Below are positions 1 to 8,001 of a stretch of DNA of 21,371 nucleotides, piece by piece (the first letter of the stretch is position 1; every line of letters begins with the position of its first letter). The stretch is from CAJQQK01 sp963696075. GTDB taxonomy: Bacteria > Pseudomonadota > Alphaproteobacteria > Rhizobiales > Hyphomicrobiaceae. Under the pieces are notes generated by a model. It had not been told where the DNA came from. It saw only the letters and a list, made by a program, of their open reading frames with translations, and ran no database searches. The stretch spans positions 1 to 21,371 of the forward strand of contig CAVOJD010000025.1 in assembly GCA_963696075.1 (NCBI GenBank), written 5' to 3'. A program made the translations under genes and the position numbers.

Positions 1-1
1 T

Positions 2-701
2 CGCGACCGGTTCTTCTATGCTTGGCTAAAAGACCTGGGCATCCAAAAAGGCAAGCCCTTCAAACCGACTGCCTATCAAAAGGAGATCCTGCAACAAGCG
101 CTGGACGTCGGCATGGCCATGTCGCAGGCGATCTCCTTCAACAAAACCAGGAACATGTTCCCGACGTCGCTCTACGGAAAAAGACTCCGGCTTTGAGGAC
201 GCCATGGCCGCGATGGATCCGAAAATCGATCTACCGACCTACTCGATGTTCAACGAGCGGGCCTCCTACGGTTTTGAGGCGACGACGACCTCGGCCGGCA
301 TGGTGTCCCGCACCCCCGGAAAAGGTTCGGCCTATCTGGGAGGCTATTACGATGCCGATGGCAATGCCTTGATGGGCGGTAACAATTACGTGCTCAACGT
401 TGGGCCGAAACCGCCCGCGGCCAACTTCTGGTCGGTCACGGTCTACGACATCAAGAACCGTTTGATCATCCGCAACGATCAAAGGCGATCAGGCCGATCG
501 TCCAGAACGGAAGGCGTGAAAACCAATGCCGACGGTTCAGTTGATATCTATTTCGGACCAAAGGCACCAAAGGGAAAAGAAGGCAATTGGATCCAGACCA
601 ACGAAGGTCAATCCTTCTTTGTCTATCTGAGGCTGTATGGCCCCGAGCAGGCCTATTTCGACCAGACCTTCCCGATGACACCGATCAAAAAGGTCAACTG
701 A
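2..701 (+). CDS. DUF1254/DUF1214 domain protein, 5'-truncated by window edge and frameshifted
   Basis: This is the C-terminal part of a DUF1254/DUF1214 protein, a family of mostly exported proteins of unknown biochemical role. The reading frame runs from base 2 (DRFFYAWLKDLGIQKGKPF...) to a premature stop at 194-196. Coding continues in the +1 frame as MAAMDPKIDLPTYSMF... to the stop at 699-701. The break falls in the A5 run at about 180-184: removing one A restores SLYGKDSGFEDAMAAMD. The DUF1214 part shows the usual NFWSVTVYD, KTNADGSVDIYFGPKAPKG and FFVYLRLYGPEQAYFDQTF blocks. The start lies outside the window. Because the break is in a homopolymer near a contig edge, sequencing error is as likely as true decay. 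A remnant of a second copy follows directly. Confidence 0.75.
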
Positions 702-704
702 GAC

Positions 705-970
705 TGACGATGTATGACACCCAAATCCGCTCTCAGCTTCAGACCGACCAGCAGTTCCCGACACTCGGGAGCCAGACTAAGGGCATCAAAACGAACGCTG
801 ACGGCTCATACGACATCTACTTCGCGCCAAAGCCGCCTAAAGGAACAGAGGGCAACTGGTTGCAGACCGTGCCCAGTAAGAGCTGGTGGCTTGCGCTCAA
901 AATCTACGGTCCCCAAGAGGCGTGGATCAAACAGACCTGGCGGCCGGGTGAGATCGAATTGGTCAAGTGA
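705..970 (+). pseudogene. DUF1214 C-terminal remnant of a second DUF1254 paralogue
   Basis: About 86 codons are homologous only to the extreme C-terminus of DUF1254/DUF1214 proteins: MYDTQIRSQLQTDQ, KTNADGSYDIYFAPKPPKG, and an ending WRPGEIELVK with stop at 968-970. Homology begins abruptly within a few bases of the preceding paralogue's stop (699-701), so some 350-400 N-terminal residues are missing. This fits a deletion between tandem paralogues. An ATG at 710 could allow translation, but I see no good ribosome binding site, and the piece lacks the signal peptide and the DUF1254 domain. It is probably non-functional. Confidence 0.65.
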
Positions 971-988
971 TTGGGATTTGTCTTTGAG

Positions 989-1015
989 AGCAGGGCGGTA
1001 ACGAAACGCCCTGCT
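989..1015 (+). terminator. Perfect 9-bp stem-loop, possible terminator of the DUF1254 unit
   Basis: AGCAGGGCG (989-997) and CGCCCTGCT (1007-1015) form a perfect GC-rich stem with a 9-nt loop, 18 bases after the stop of the DUF1214 remnant. No T-run follows, so it may be a weak or Rho-assisted terminator or an mRNA-stabilising hairpin. The rest of 971-1306 holds no gene I can support. Confidence 0.45.
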
Positions 1016-1306
1016 GAACACAGTAGAGCATTGGAGAAACGATTGTGAAGATGTGATCTCAAGTTTCTGTTGCTTCGGTCGGATTGATGGCTGGGCTCGC
1101 CTTACCGGTCGGAAAGACGCACTCCATTATGAGATGGTTTGGCGCCAAATGACCAGAACGCTGAGCACGCGTTTGAACATAATAAGTTCGGCACCGTGGT
1201 CAAATTCAGCGTCCTCCCCCTCCAGTTCTGGAATGGCCCAAAGAGCCATTGCTAATCTCAGAAGCCAATCACGTTTCTTGGGAAATATCGGTTAGGATAA
1301 TTGATC

Positions 1307-1600
1307 ATGATGCTTACTATCGTAGCCTTCATCGTCATCGCGGCGTTCGTCATCGGGGCCATATTCCTCATCGTAGAATTGGCGGTGCTTCCCGGGAGGA
1401 TCGCCCAGTTGCGCGGACATCCTCAGGCGGAAGCGATCAAGATTGCTGGGATGATTGAAATCGTAACCGGAGTATTGTGGCCCTTGGCATTGATTTGGGC
1501 CTACGTCTTTTACCCAAGCAGCACGGGAACAGGATCAGCTTCTGATTCTGGCGTCTCAGTGCCTGCTGATGGGGCCGCCGTTAGGGAGACGTCAACATGA
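1307..1600 (+). CDS. DUF3302 family inner-membrane protein (YiaW-like)
   Basis: A small membrane protein of 97 residues. It has an N-terminal hydrophobic helix (MMLTIVAFIVIAAFVIGA), a middle segment resembling the family's ...ELAVLPGRIAQLRGHPQAEAI... block, and a second hydrophobic helix (VTGVLWPLALIWAYVFYP). This matches the DUF3302 pattern (E. coli YiaW). The biochemical role is unknown; homologues are commonly encoded just before an HlyD-type protein, as here. I chose ATG 1307 (or the adjacent ATG 1310) over an upstream in-frame TTG because AGGA at 1294-1297 is correctly spaced. The stop overlaps the next start (ATGA), implying translational coupling. The C-terminal ~25 residues are Ser/Gly-rich and probably not conserved. 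Confidence 0.75.
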   Translation: MMLTIVAFIVIAAFVIGAIFLIVELAVLPGRIAQLRGHPQAEAIKIAGMIEIVTGVLWPLALIWAYVFYPSSTGTGSASDSGVSVPADGAAVRETST

Positions 1601-2715
1601 TCGCTATTATCACTGCTTTCTACTGCGCCCTCGTCTATGCGGCTTTTCGTGTCATCAAGATCCCCGTGCGGACCTCGACAATTACGGCCGCTATAGCAGG
1701 TGGAGTTTTCATAATTGGCGGCATCGTTATCGGCTGGCAGGGTGCGGCCCCTGTATCCAAACAGATCACACTGACGCGCTTCATCGTTGCCATAAATCCT
1801 GACGTGAAGGCCTTGATCAAGACAATCTTTGCCGAGCCAGGTCAGAAGGTCAAGAAAGGCGACGTACTCTTCGAGCTCGAGAAGGGGCAGTTCGAGGGAC
1901 CGGTTGTCCAGGCGGCAGGGCAACTCAATGCGGCGAAACGAGAGGTTGATCGCCTCCAGGCAGCGCTAGAACTGGCCGACGCATCGATTGCGCAGGCCGT
2001 AGCTAAGCGTGAGGTCGCGAAGTCAAAGCGAGACGCCAGTGAAAAGCTGAAAGCTCTGGGAAGCTCTGCCGTGCGAGAGCTCAGGGTCTTCGAACAAGAG
2101 CGCGATTTCGAGGCGGCTCAGGCGGCTGTGGTCGTAGCAGAAGCGTCGAAACGTGAGGCCAAGGCCGCCTTGGCGTCTGGGCTGGCGAAAGTCGATAGTG
2201 CGCAGGGTCAACTCGACAAAGCCAAAGACCAGCTACGCCATACATCATATAAGTCTCCGGTCGACGGCATTGTGCTCAACTGGCAGGCACGGCCCGGCAC
2301 CATGACGACGTCGTTGGGCCTTTCTGCGGTCGGGACGATTATGGAGACAGGCCACAGCCACATCTTGGTGGTGCTGCCGCAGAATTTGCTGCGCAATGTT
2401 GCGGGCGGTGACCCGGTGGAAATTGCATTCAAGAGCAAACCCGGCAGAATCGCTACTGGCAAAGTGCTCAGAGTTGCCAATTTCACCGGTGAAGGCCAAC
2501 TCGCGCCGAAGGGAACTGTGCCCAAGGCCGCAACTATCGGATCGGAGGGGTTCTATACAGCGGTTGTGAAACTCGATGACGAGGCCTATGCCGAGGAGCT
2601 CGGCCTCGGCGAAGCAGGGGCGGCGGCAATTTACACGCGGCCTGCCGGACCATTCCATGTGATAAGCAAGATTTACTTACGCGTGATTTCGCTGAGCTAC
2701 TATCTGCCCATGTGA
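1597..2715 (+). CDS. HlyD-family membrane fusion / periplasmic adaptor protein (YiaV/YibH-like)
   Basis: A 372-residue periplasmic adaptor anchored in the inner membrane. Hydrophobic stretches lie at about residues 3-20 and 29-47. The first lipoyl-like half is at ~62-98 (AEPGQKVKKGDVLFELEKG), followed by a long Ala/Lys/Glu-rich coiled-coil hairpin at ~105-220, then the second half (YKSPVDGIVLNW, PGTMTTSLG) and a beta-barrel region. Adaptors of this type bridge inner-membrane transporters to outer-membrane channels. No transporter or TolC-like gene is present nearby, as is also usual for the DUF3302-HlyD pair, so the partner and substrate are unknown. ATG 1597 overlaps the DUF3302 stop by four bases, indicating a two-gene operon. 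Length fits the YiaV/YibH group. Confidence 0.85.
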   Translation: MIAIITAFYCALVYAAFRVIKIPVRTSTITAAIAGGVFIIGGIVIGWQGAAPVSKQITLTRFIVAINPDVKALIKTIFAEPGQKVKKGDVLFELEKGQFEGPVVQAAGQLNAAKREVDRLQAALELADASIAQAVAKREVAKSKRDASEKLKALGSSAVRELRVFEQERDFEAAQAAVVVAEASKREAKAALASGLAKVDSAQGQLDKAKDQLRHTSYKSPVDGIVLNWQARPGTMTTSLGLSAVGTIMETGHSHILVVLPQNLLRNVAGGDPVEIAFKSKPGRIATGKVLRVANFTGEGQLAPKGTVPKAATIGSEGFYTAVVKLDDEAYAEELGLGEAGAAAIYTRPAGPFHVISKIYLRVISLSYYLPM

Positions 2716-2871
2716 CACGGACCGCGTCTCACAACGCTATTAGGCTTTGCTGTCTCAATCAACGTGTAGGCAAGAGGTGCGGCATGTCTAATCGACAGCG
2801 ATGGGCGAAAAGCGCGTTTATGACGGGGCGGATTAGAGTTGGCCTCGCCAAGAAAATTAGGAAACCTATCG

Positions 2872-4416
2872 ATGAAAACTACACTATTAACCACGCTGAT
2901 CTCAGCCGGTGTGATGGCGGCAGCTTTGGCACTGCCGGTTCACGCCGAGACTGCTGCGCAGACGCAAAATCTGTTTGAGAATGCCGGCAAGAAACAAACC
3001 AACAGGGATTTCAAACCAGCGCCAGATGAGATCAAGACAAATTTCGGCACTTTGAAGTTTGATCTCAAGGCGTTTCCCACTGAAAAAACGACCCAGAAAA
3101 TCTACGATGAGATGGACCTGCAGCGCGCCACTCAGGCGTATATGGACTTCATGCCGGCTCTGTCGGTCTACGGCATCATCAAGGGTCAGATTCGGGATTT
3201 CAAATTTAAGACTTCTTCTGATATTGGCGTGCATCCAAGCCCTGGGCTGACACCCACTGAGCTTTACCTGACCGGTAACAACAGCACGGTGTACGCGGTT
3301 GCTTCACTCGATCTGAAGGTAGACGGCCCCACTGTGGTAGAAGCTCCGCCGGGTATGCTAGGCACCGTGAACGATGCAGCCTTTAAATTCCTGACCGATA
3401 TTGGTGTTGTCGGGCCTGACAAAGGTAAAGGCGGCAAGTTCCTGTTTCTGCCTCCCGGTTACGATGGCAAAACGCCTGATGGCTATTTTGTGGTCAAGTC
3501 ACCGAGCTACCGAATCTGGGCAATGTTGCGCGGCTGGGGTGATGTCGGTGTAGGCGACAAAGCAACCCAATGGTTTAAACAAAACTTGAAAGTCTACCCG
3601 CTCGCAACTGGACCTCGTCAGGCTAAGTACACAAACACGGCAGGTATCGGTCTCAATTCGTTGGCTGCAGAAGATGGTTCTGCGTTTGAAATGCTGAATG
3701 AAATCATACAATATGAACCCAAGGAATTATTTGGTGCTGAACAGTTAGGCCGCCTGGCGACATTGGGCATTATTCAGGGAAAACCATTTAATCCGGATAA
3801 GCGTATGCAGCGTATTCTGGATCAAGGTGCCAAGCAGGGCGCAGCCATGTCACGCGCTATTGTGTTTGCCTCGCGCGACCCTGATATCCGATACTGGCCG
3901 GAACGTCATTGGGAAAAAATGTTCCTGCACAATACGACTTTTGAACGAAATGGTGTGGCAGATATTGATGCACGCACTTTGTGGCATTACGCCGCTATTG
4001 TAGTTTCTCCCGCCCTGATCTCTACCACGCCGGGTGCGGGTACTGCATATCTTGCCGCTATTCGTGATAATAAAGGCGCGTATCTTGATGGTAGCGAAAC
4101 GTATAAATTACGTGTTGGTGCGAAACCACCAGTTAAAAATTTCTGGGCGGTAACGGCTTACGATCCCACTACCCGCAGCCTGCTGGATCCCGGGAAAAAC
4201 AAGAACGTTTCGATAGGCAGTCGTGAAAAGCCGGTAGCTAATACTGATGGTTCAGTTGATGTTTACTTCGGGCCAAAAGCACCAAAGGGCATGGAGAAGA
4301 ACTGGGTGCCGACAAATCCAGACAAGGGTTTCTTCCTGGTGTTCCGTTTCTACGGTCCGCTGGAGGGATTCATCGAAAAGACCTGGGTGCTGAATGACCT
4401 CGAATTAGTAAAGTAA
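2872..4416 (+). CDS. Secreted DUF1254/DUF1214 domain protein, complete
   Basis: A full-length 514-residue protein with a Sec signal peptide (MKTTLLTTLISAGVMAAALA..., cleavage likely after PVHA, residue 25), so periplasmic or exported. DUF1254 covers roughly residues 70-200 (TQKIYDEMDLQRATQAYMDF...). DUF1214 covers roughly 385-510 (GAYLDGSETYKLRV, NFWAVTAYDP, NTDGSVDVYFGPKAPKG, ending LNDLELVK). No enzymatic activity is established for the family. I prefer ATG 2872, with AGGA at 2859-2862, to the upstream in-frame TTG at 2839, since only the former leaves the signal peptide at the N-terminus. The 3' two thirds (about 3600-4250) use more A/T third positions than neighbouring genes, hinting at transfer or a mosaic origin. 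It stands alone between the HlyD and phosphatase genes. Confidence 0.85.
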   Translation: MKTTLLTTLISAGVMAAALALPVHAETAAQTQNLFENAGKKQTNRDFKPAPDEIKTNFGTLKFDLKAFPTEKTTQKIYDEMDLQRATQAYMDFMPALSVYGIIKGQIRDFKFKTSSDIGVHPSPGLTPTELYLTGNNSTVYAVASLDLKVDGPTVVEAPPGMLGTVNDAAFKFLTDIGVVGPDKGKGGKFLFLPPGYDGKTPDGYFVVKSPSYRIWAMLRGWGDVGVGDKATQWFKQNLKVYPLATGPRQAKYTNTAGIGLNSLAAEDGSAFEMLNEIIQYEPKELFGAEQLGRLATLGIIQGKPFNPDKRMQRILDQGAKQGAAMSRAIVFASRDPDIRYWPERHWEKMFLHNTTFERNGVADIDARTLWHYAAIVVSPALISTTPGAGTAYLAAIRDNKGAYLDGSETYKLRVGAKPPVKNFWAVTAYDPTTRSLLDPGKNKNVSIGSREKPVANTDGSVDVYFGPKAPKGMEKNWVPTNPDKGFFLVFRFYGPLEGFIEKTWVLNDLELVK

Positions 4417-4542
4417 CAAGTTCTGTCAGAAGGGTTGGTTCAGGGTAAGCGCCCGAATTCAGCGCTTGCTAGCTAGTACTGTGTGTCGTAGAAAGATTGA
4501 TTGTGCTGGTGAGTGTGCGCGCTCCGTGATTGTTCACGTGCT

Positions 4543-4556
4543 TTGACTTTCATCAA
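4543..4556 (+). promoter_or_regulatory. FNR/FixK-like box upstream of the acid phosphatase
   Basis: TTGACTTTCATCAA matches the FNR/FixK/Dnr consensus TTGAT-N4-ATCAA at 9 of 10 defined positions and sits in a wider palindrome, CTTTGA-N6-TCAAAG (4541-4558). It is in the 317-bp gene-free gap between the DUF1254 and phosphatase genes, about 180 bases before the phosphatase ATG. A TAATTA at 4584-4589 could be a -10 element, placing the box near -47. GTGCTTTG is also directly repeated at 4538-4545 and 4558-4565. Control by oxygen or redox is inference. I see nothing else notable in 4417-4733. Confidence 0.45.
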
Positions 4557-4733
4557 AGTGCTTTGTCTGAAAGCGGTGCACAGTAATTAAGGTCAGAGGC
4601 TGACGTCCGGTTCGGTGAGTAACGCTAACTTGTTGCGGTTGTTGACCTGCATTAATGTCCGATGAGATGGCACTCTCCGCAATCCAAGTATCCGCTGTCA
4701 GCATCTATGAGACATCTCGAGGTGTATTTTGCA

Positions 4734-5546
4734 ATGAAAACTGTTCTTACAAGCATTCTAGCCTTGGGCACGATGATGTATGCGGCATCCACATCCCATG
4801 CACAGGATGCCAGAGCTGCCTTGGGCGATCTTCCAGATGGTTATGTCAAGCTCGAAGCTCTGCCTAATAGTCTGGCTTTAGTGCCGGTCGCACCTCAATA
4901 CGGGTCGGCTCGAAAAGCCACGGACGATGCCACGGCGGCAGCCGCTATTAAAATTCAGAACACACCTCGGTTTGATCTGGCGAGAAGGGATGCAAATTTG
5001 CATTTTCCAGAAGCGACAGATGCCTTCGCCTGTGCGCTTGGTGCACGGATTACTGTCGAACATACGCCGCGGCTACAGAAACTTATGGTTCGGTCTCTGG
5101 TTGATGCTGGGCTTTCCACCTATAAAGCCAAAAAGAACTACCAGCGCAAGCGTCCTTTTATGGAGAACGGAGCGCCCATTTGTACGCCCAAGGACGAGAA
5201 GGCATTGCGTAATGATGGTTCTTATCCGTCCGGGCACACGGCGGTCGGATGGGCTTGGGCTTTAATCTTGTCAGAACTCGCGCCTAATCGAACTGATGCA
5301 CTGTTAGCGCGCGGCATCCAATTTGGTGAAAGTCGGATCATTTGCAATGTGCATTGGCGCAATGACGTGACGACAGGGCGCTTAATGGGTGCGTCTGCGG
5401 TTGCCCTTATGCATGCGAATCCAGAATTTATCGCTGACATGAAGGCTGCAAAAGTCGAGTTGGCCGCAGCTCCGCCGCTTTCCGGTGTCGATTGTGCGGC
5501 TGAGGCAATGGCTCTGAAGATCTGGTCATCGCCGCCAGCAAAGTGA
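4734..5546 (+). CDS. Class A non-specific acid phosphatase (PhoN-like, PAP2 superfamily), exported
   Basis: A periplasmic phosphomonoesterase that releases phosphate from organic esters through a phospho-histidine intermediate. The full class A signature is present: K133-x6-R140-P141, P165-S-G-H168 and S200-R-x5-H207-x3-D211, with H207 the expected nucleophile and H168 the general acid. A signal peptide (MKTVLTSILALGTMMYAA..., cleavage after SHA, residue 23) indicates export. At 270 residues the length suits the family. I chose ATG 4734 (GAGG at 4719-4722) over the upstream in-frame ATG 4662 because the latter would bury the signal peptide behind 24 polar residues. It is probably monocistronic, with a possible FNR-type site upstream. 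Substrate range cannot be read from the sequence. Confidence 0.9.
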   Translation: MKTVLTSILALGTMMYAASTSHAQDARAALGDLPDGYVKLEALPNSLALVPVAPQYGSARKATDDATAAAAIKIQNTPRFDLARRDANLHFPEATDAFACALGARITVEHTPRLQKLMVRSLVDAGLSTYKAKKNYQRKRPFMENGAPICTPKDEKALRNDGSYPSGHTAVGWAWALILSELAPNRTDALLARGIQFGESRIICNVHWRNDVTTGRLMGASAVALMHANPEFIADMKAAKVELAAAPPLSGVDCAAEAMALKIWSSPPAK

Positions 5547-5589
5547 TCGAGACCCGTTCAGCGCAGAGTGAGAACGGCTCTCATACGCC

Positions 5590-5667
5590 ATGTTCCGCTT
5601 CTATGGACCCACGGACGCCTTCTACGACAAGTCCTTCAAGATGCCGGACGTGGAATTCGTCAAGTAG
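5590..5667 (+). pseudogene. Tiny DUF1214 C-terminal remnant (26 codons)
   Basis: Frame 5590-5667 reads MFRFYGPTDAFYDKSFKM followed by PDVEFVK and a stop. This is the characteristic last segment of DUF1254/DUF1214 proteins (compare FRFYGPLEGFIEKTW...LELVK at the end of the complete copy here). A stop codon in the same frame at 5569-5571 shows nothing larger survives. It is the second C-terminal remnant in the cluster and lies directly behind the phosphatase gene, which suggests that phosphatase DNA replaced most of a former DUF1254 gene. The rest of the 345-bp gap to the MscS gene shows nothing I recognise. Confidence 0.6.
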
Positions 5668-5891
5668 TCGGCAAACACCTCATTTGGAGTTTCTGCAGCC
5701 ACTTCCGAGGAGAACCTGACGAGGGAAACCCGACCAACAAAGCGTCGAAAGTAAGCACCATGATCGTCAATAGCTTCCAGATAGTCGAGTTGCTGCCTTA
5801 CCGACATCCTCATAGCAGGTGATCAGATACGGAGCGAGGACGCTCACCGTAAACCTTGCGTGGTCTCAGCAAAAAGAATGGATTCCGCCTG

Positions 5892-7646
5892 ATGTCCAAG
5901 CACTTCAATTGGTGCCGATTAGCTTGGTTCGTGATGACTTGTACAAGTCTCGCGCTTTTTGGATCGTCCGTGGCAGGCGCGAGCGGCATTAATCCGCTGA
6001 AGCCTGTCGACACGTCGAGCCCACGGGCTACAGTGAAATCGTTCCTAGACGCTATCGATCGCACCGAGAAGGCCTATGCCGGATACCATGCGAATCAAAA
6101 CTCTATTACCCAACGTGCAGCAAAGCGGGAGCAAGACAAACTTTTGCGGATGCTTGATCTAAGTGAAATAGCATCGTCGCTGCGAGCAGGCGCTGGCCGC
6201 GATGCGCTGGTATTCTTAGTTGACATCATCAAGAGGCTCGACCTGCCAAACTTGGACGCGATCCCAGATGCCGCGGCCGTAAAAGCCAAAGACGGGCCGT
6301 CAAAATGGCGGTTCCCCGAGACCGAACTCGTGATTGCGCGAGTCGACAAGGGACCGCGAACCGGCGAATATCTATTCGCGCCTAAAACAATTGAACGGGC
6401 AGGGGAATTCCATGAGCTCATCGCCGGTTTCCCGGTTAAGCTACAAACGCGTTTTGCAAGTTGGAGTATAATTCACGCACAGGATCATGGTTGGTTAATT
6501 CCGCATGCATGGGTCGATGGTCTACCAGAAAGTCTCAAGCTGACGTTTCTAGATACCCCGATCTGGAAGATTTGCTTGACTTTGCTTTGTGCCGTTGTTT
6601 GCGCAGGTCTTGTTTTTGGTTGGTTGCGTCTCTGCAGAAATATGGCTGGCGATGACACTCTGTCTGTTTCATTCAGGGCGTTTCTGGATGTGGCGTTTTT
6701 TATAGGGATCCTGTTTGGCTTTGAGTACTTCGTAAATGACCAAGTCAACCTGCTTGGTCGATTTGCGCTAGTGTTTGCGAGTGCCATAACGGTTTGCATT
6801 TACTTAGCAAGTGCATGGGCAGCTTGGATTGCGTCTAGTCTTATAGCAGAGCTGATGCTTCTCACGCCTGCCTTTTATGATGATAAAATGAATGCTCATT
6901 GGTTGCGCGTTACTGCGGGTATGATTGGAATATTTGGCGGCGGTTTTATTCTCGCCTACGGCACTCAGAAGATGGGCCTACCGTTACTGGGTTTGCTAGC
7001 CGGTCTCGGGGTCGGTGGCATAGCTGTCGCGCTTGCCGCGCAGAGCAGCATAGAAAATTTGATTGCGGGTGCTAATCTTTATGGCGATCGTCCACTTAAA
7101 ATTGGTGATTTATTCAGATATGGGGACGTTCTCGGCTTCGTAGAATCAATTGGCTTAAGATCGACACGTATTCGTGGCCTCGATAGGACGCTGATTTCCG
7201 TACCAAACACTGAACTGGCAAAGACCACGGTCACTAACCTTAGTGACCGTGACCAGATGCTCTTCCGCCATAGATTGGACTTGCGTTACGAGACATCCTC
7301 AGACCAACTTCGATACTTTGTGCATGCGGCTCAAGACTACCTGGCGAGACATAAGAGTGTATCAAAAGACCTTATACCCTCGCGCGTTCATGTCGTCGCC
7401 TTCGAGTCATCGGCCATTACAATCGAGGTCTTCGCATACATAAAAACTAAGGAACGGTCAGAATTTCTGAACTTGCAGCAAGAGCTACTGCTGCAACTTG
7501 CGGAATTTGTGCACGATGCAGGCACTGGCTTCGCCTTTCCTTCTCAGACAATTTACTTGACACGCGATTCTGGCATCGACCCAAACCGAAAGCAGGAACT
7601 TGGCGGCCTCATGGCGCAAAATGACCGAAATGACAGTCGGGTATGA
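5892..7646 (+). CDS. MscS-family small-conductance mechanosensitive channel with N-terminal periplasmic domain
   Basis: A 584-residue channel of the large MscS type, expected to open under hypo-osmotic membrane tension and release small solutes. It has an N-terminal signal sequence (FNWCRLAWFVMTCTSLALFG), a soluble periplasmic domain of ~200 residues, and several hydrophobic helices from ~225 onward. The MscS pore helix and start of the beta domain follow: GLLAGLGVGGIAVALAAQSS, IENLIAGANLYGDRPLKIGD, then VPNTELAKTTVTNLS. The pore helix Gly/Ala pattern is intact. I chose ATG 5892 over the in-frame TTG 5856 because it places the signal sequence near the N-terminus. It is not in a visible operon; the 3' end overlaps a possible 43-codon ORF by ATGA, which I do not support as a gene. 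Confidence 0.9.
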   Translation: MSKHFNWCRLAWFVMTCTSLALFGSSVAGASGINPLKPVDTSSPRATVKSFLDAIDRTEKAYAGYHANQNSITQRAAKREQDKLLRMLDLSEIASSLRAGAGRDALVFLVDIIKRLDLPNLDAIPDAAAVKAKDGPSKWRFPETELVIARVDKGPRTGEYLFAPKTIERAGEFHELIAGFPVKLQTRFASWSIIHAQDHGWLIPHAWVDGLPESLKLTFLDTPIWKICLTLLCAVVCAGLVFGWLRLCRNMAGDDTLSVSFRAFLDVAFFIGILFGFEYFVNDQVNLLGRFALVFASAITVCIYLASAWAAWIASSLIAELMLLTPAFYDDKMNAHWLRVTAGMIGIFGGGFILAYGTQKMGLPLLGLLAGLGVGGIAVALAAQSSIENLIAGANLYGDRPLKIGDLFRYGDVLGFVESIGLRSTRIRGLDRTLISVPNTELAKTTVTNLSDRDQMLFRHRLDLRYETSSDQLRYFVHAAQDYLARHKSVSKDLIPSRVHVVAFESSAITIEVFAYIKTKERSEFLNLQQELLLQLAEFVHDAGTGFAFPSQTIYLTRDSGIDPNRKQELGGLMAQNDRNDSRV

Positions 7647-7668
7647 AGGCTAATAAAGAAAGCGTTGG

Positions 7669-7700
7669 AGCCTCCGGAAAACCCGGGGCGGGGGCTCCGA
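7669..7700 (+). other. GC-rich inverted repeat after the MscS gene
   Basis: GGAGCC (7669-7674) and GGCTCC (7695-7700) are complementary, with further CCGG/CCCGGGG pairing possible inside. The hairpin lies 23 bases past the mscS stop and lacks a T-run. A T6 tract follows a GC-rich GCGC-containing segment near 7956. Either could end the mscS transcript, but neither is a classical terminator. The remainder of 7647-8001 has no convincing gene. Confidence 0.25.
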
Positions 7701-8001
7701 GATGCGCGAATAGAAGAGTCTCCCTGTGGAGCTCTGGAGGCCACAAACGGCATGCTGATGATTGGCCTGACTAGCGCGTTTTTGTTTTGGATTCTTCGCG
7801 AACTCATGGAACGGAAATGGAATGCTCAGATCATTAAGATCTCCGAATCCAACTAGCCATCCGATCATATGATGCACACTGCGTCGTCCTTCCGAGGCTT
7901 GTAGGTCGCTGGTCGGACACGCCGAGAATAACAGCCGGGACGCGCAGGCGCGCTTTTTTGCCCGGAGCGGGTTGGTTCAGAAACAGGGAGAATAGAGCGA
8001 T

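Noticed and set aside
1053..1295. 80-codon open frame between the DUF1214 remnant and the DUF3302 gene
   Set aside because: No recognisable family, Ser/Arg-rich composition and no ribosome binding site. It looks like random coding in intergenic DNA.
2712..2978. 88-codon frame across the start of the complete DUF1254 gene
   Set aside because: It overlaps the DUF1254 signal-peptide region in another frame and has no family resemblance.
7643..7856. Two small ORFs after mscS (43 codons from 7643, and a 34-64-codon frame ending at 7856)
   Set aside because: The first has a coupled ATGA but no family resemblance; the second has one hydrophobic stretch (MLMIGLTSAFLFWIL) but no clear start signal. 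Evidence is insufficient.
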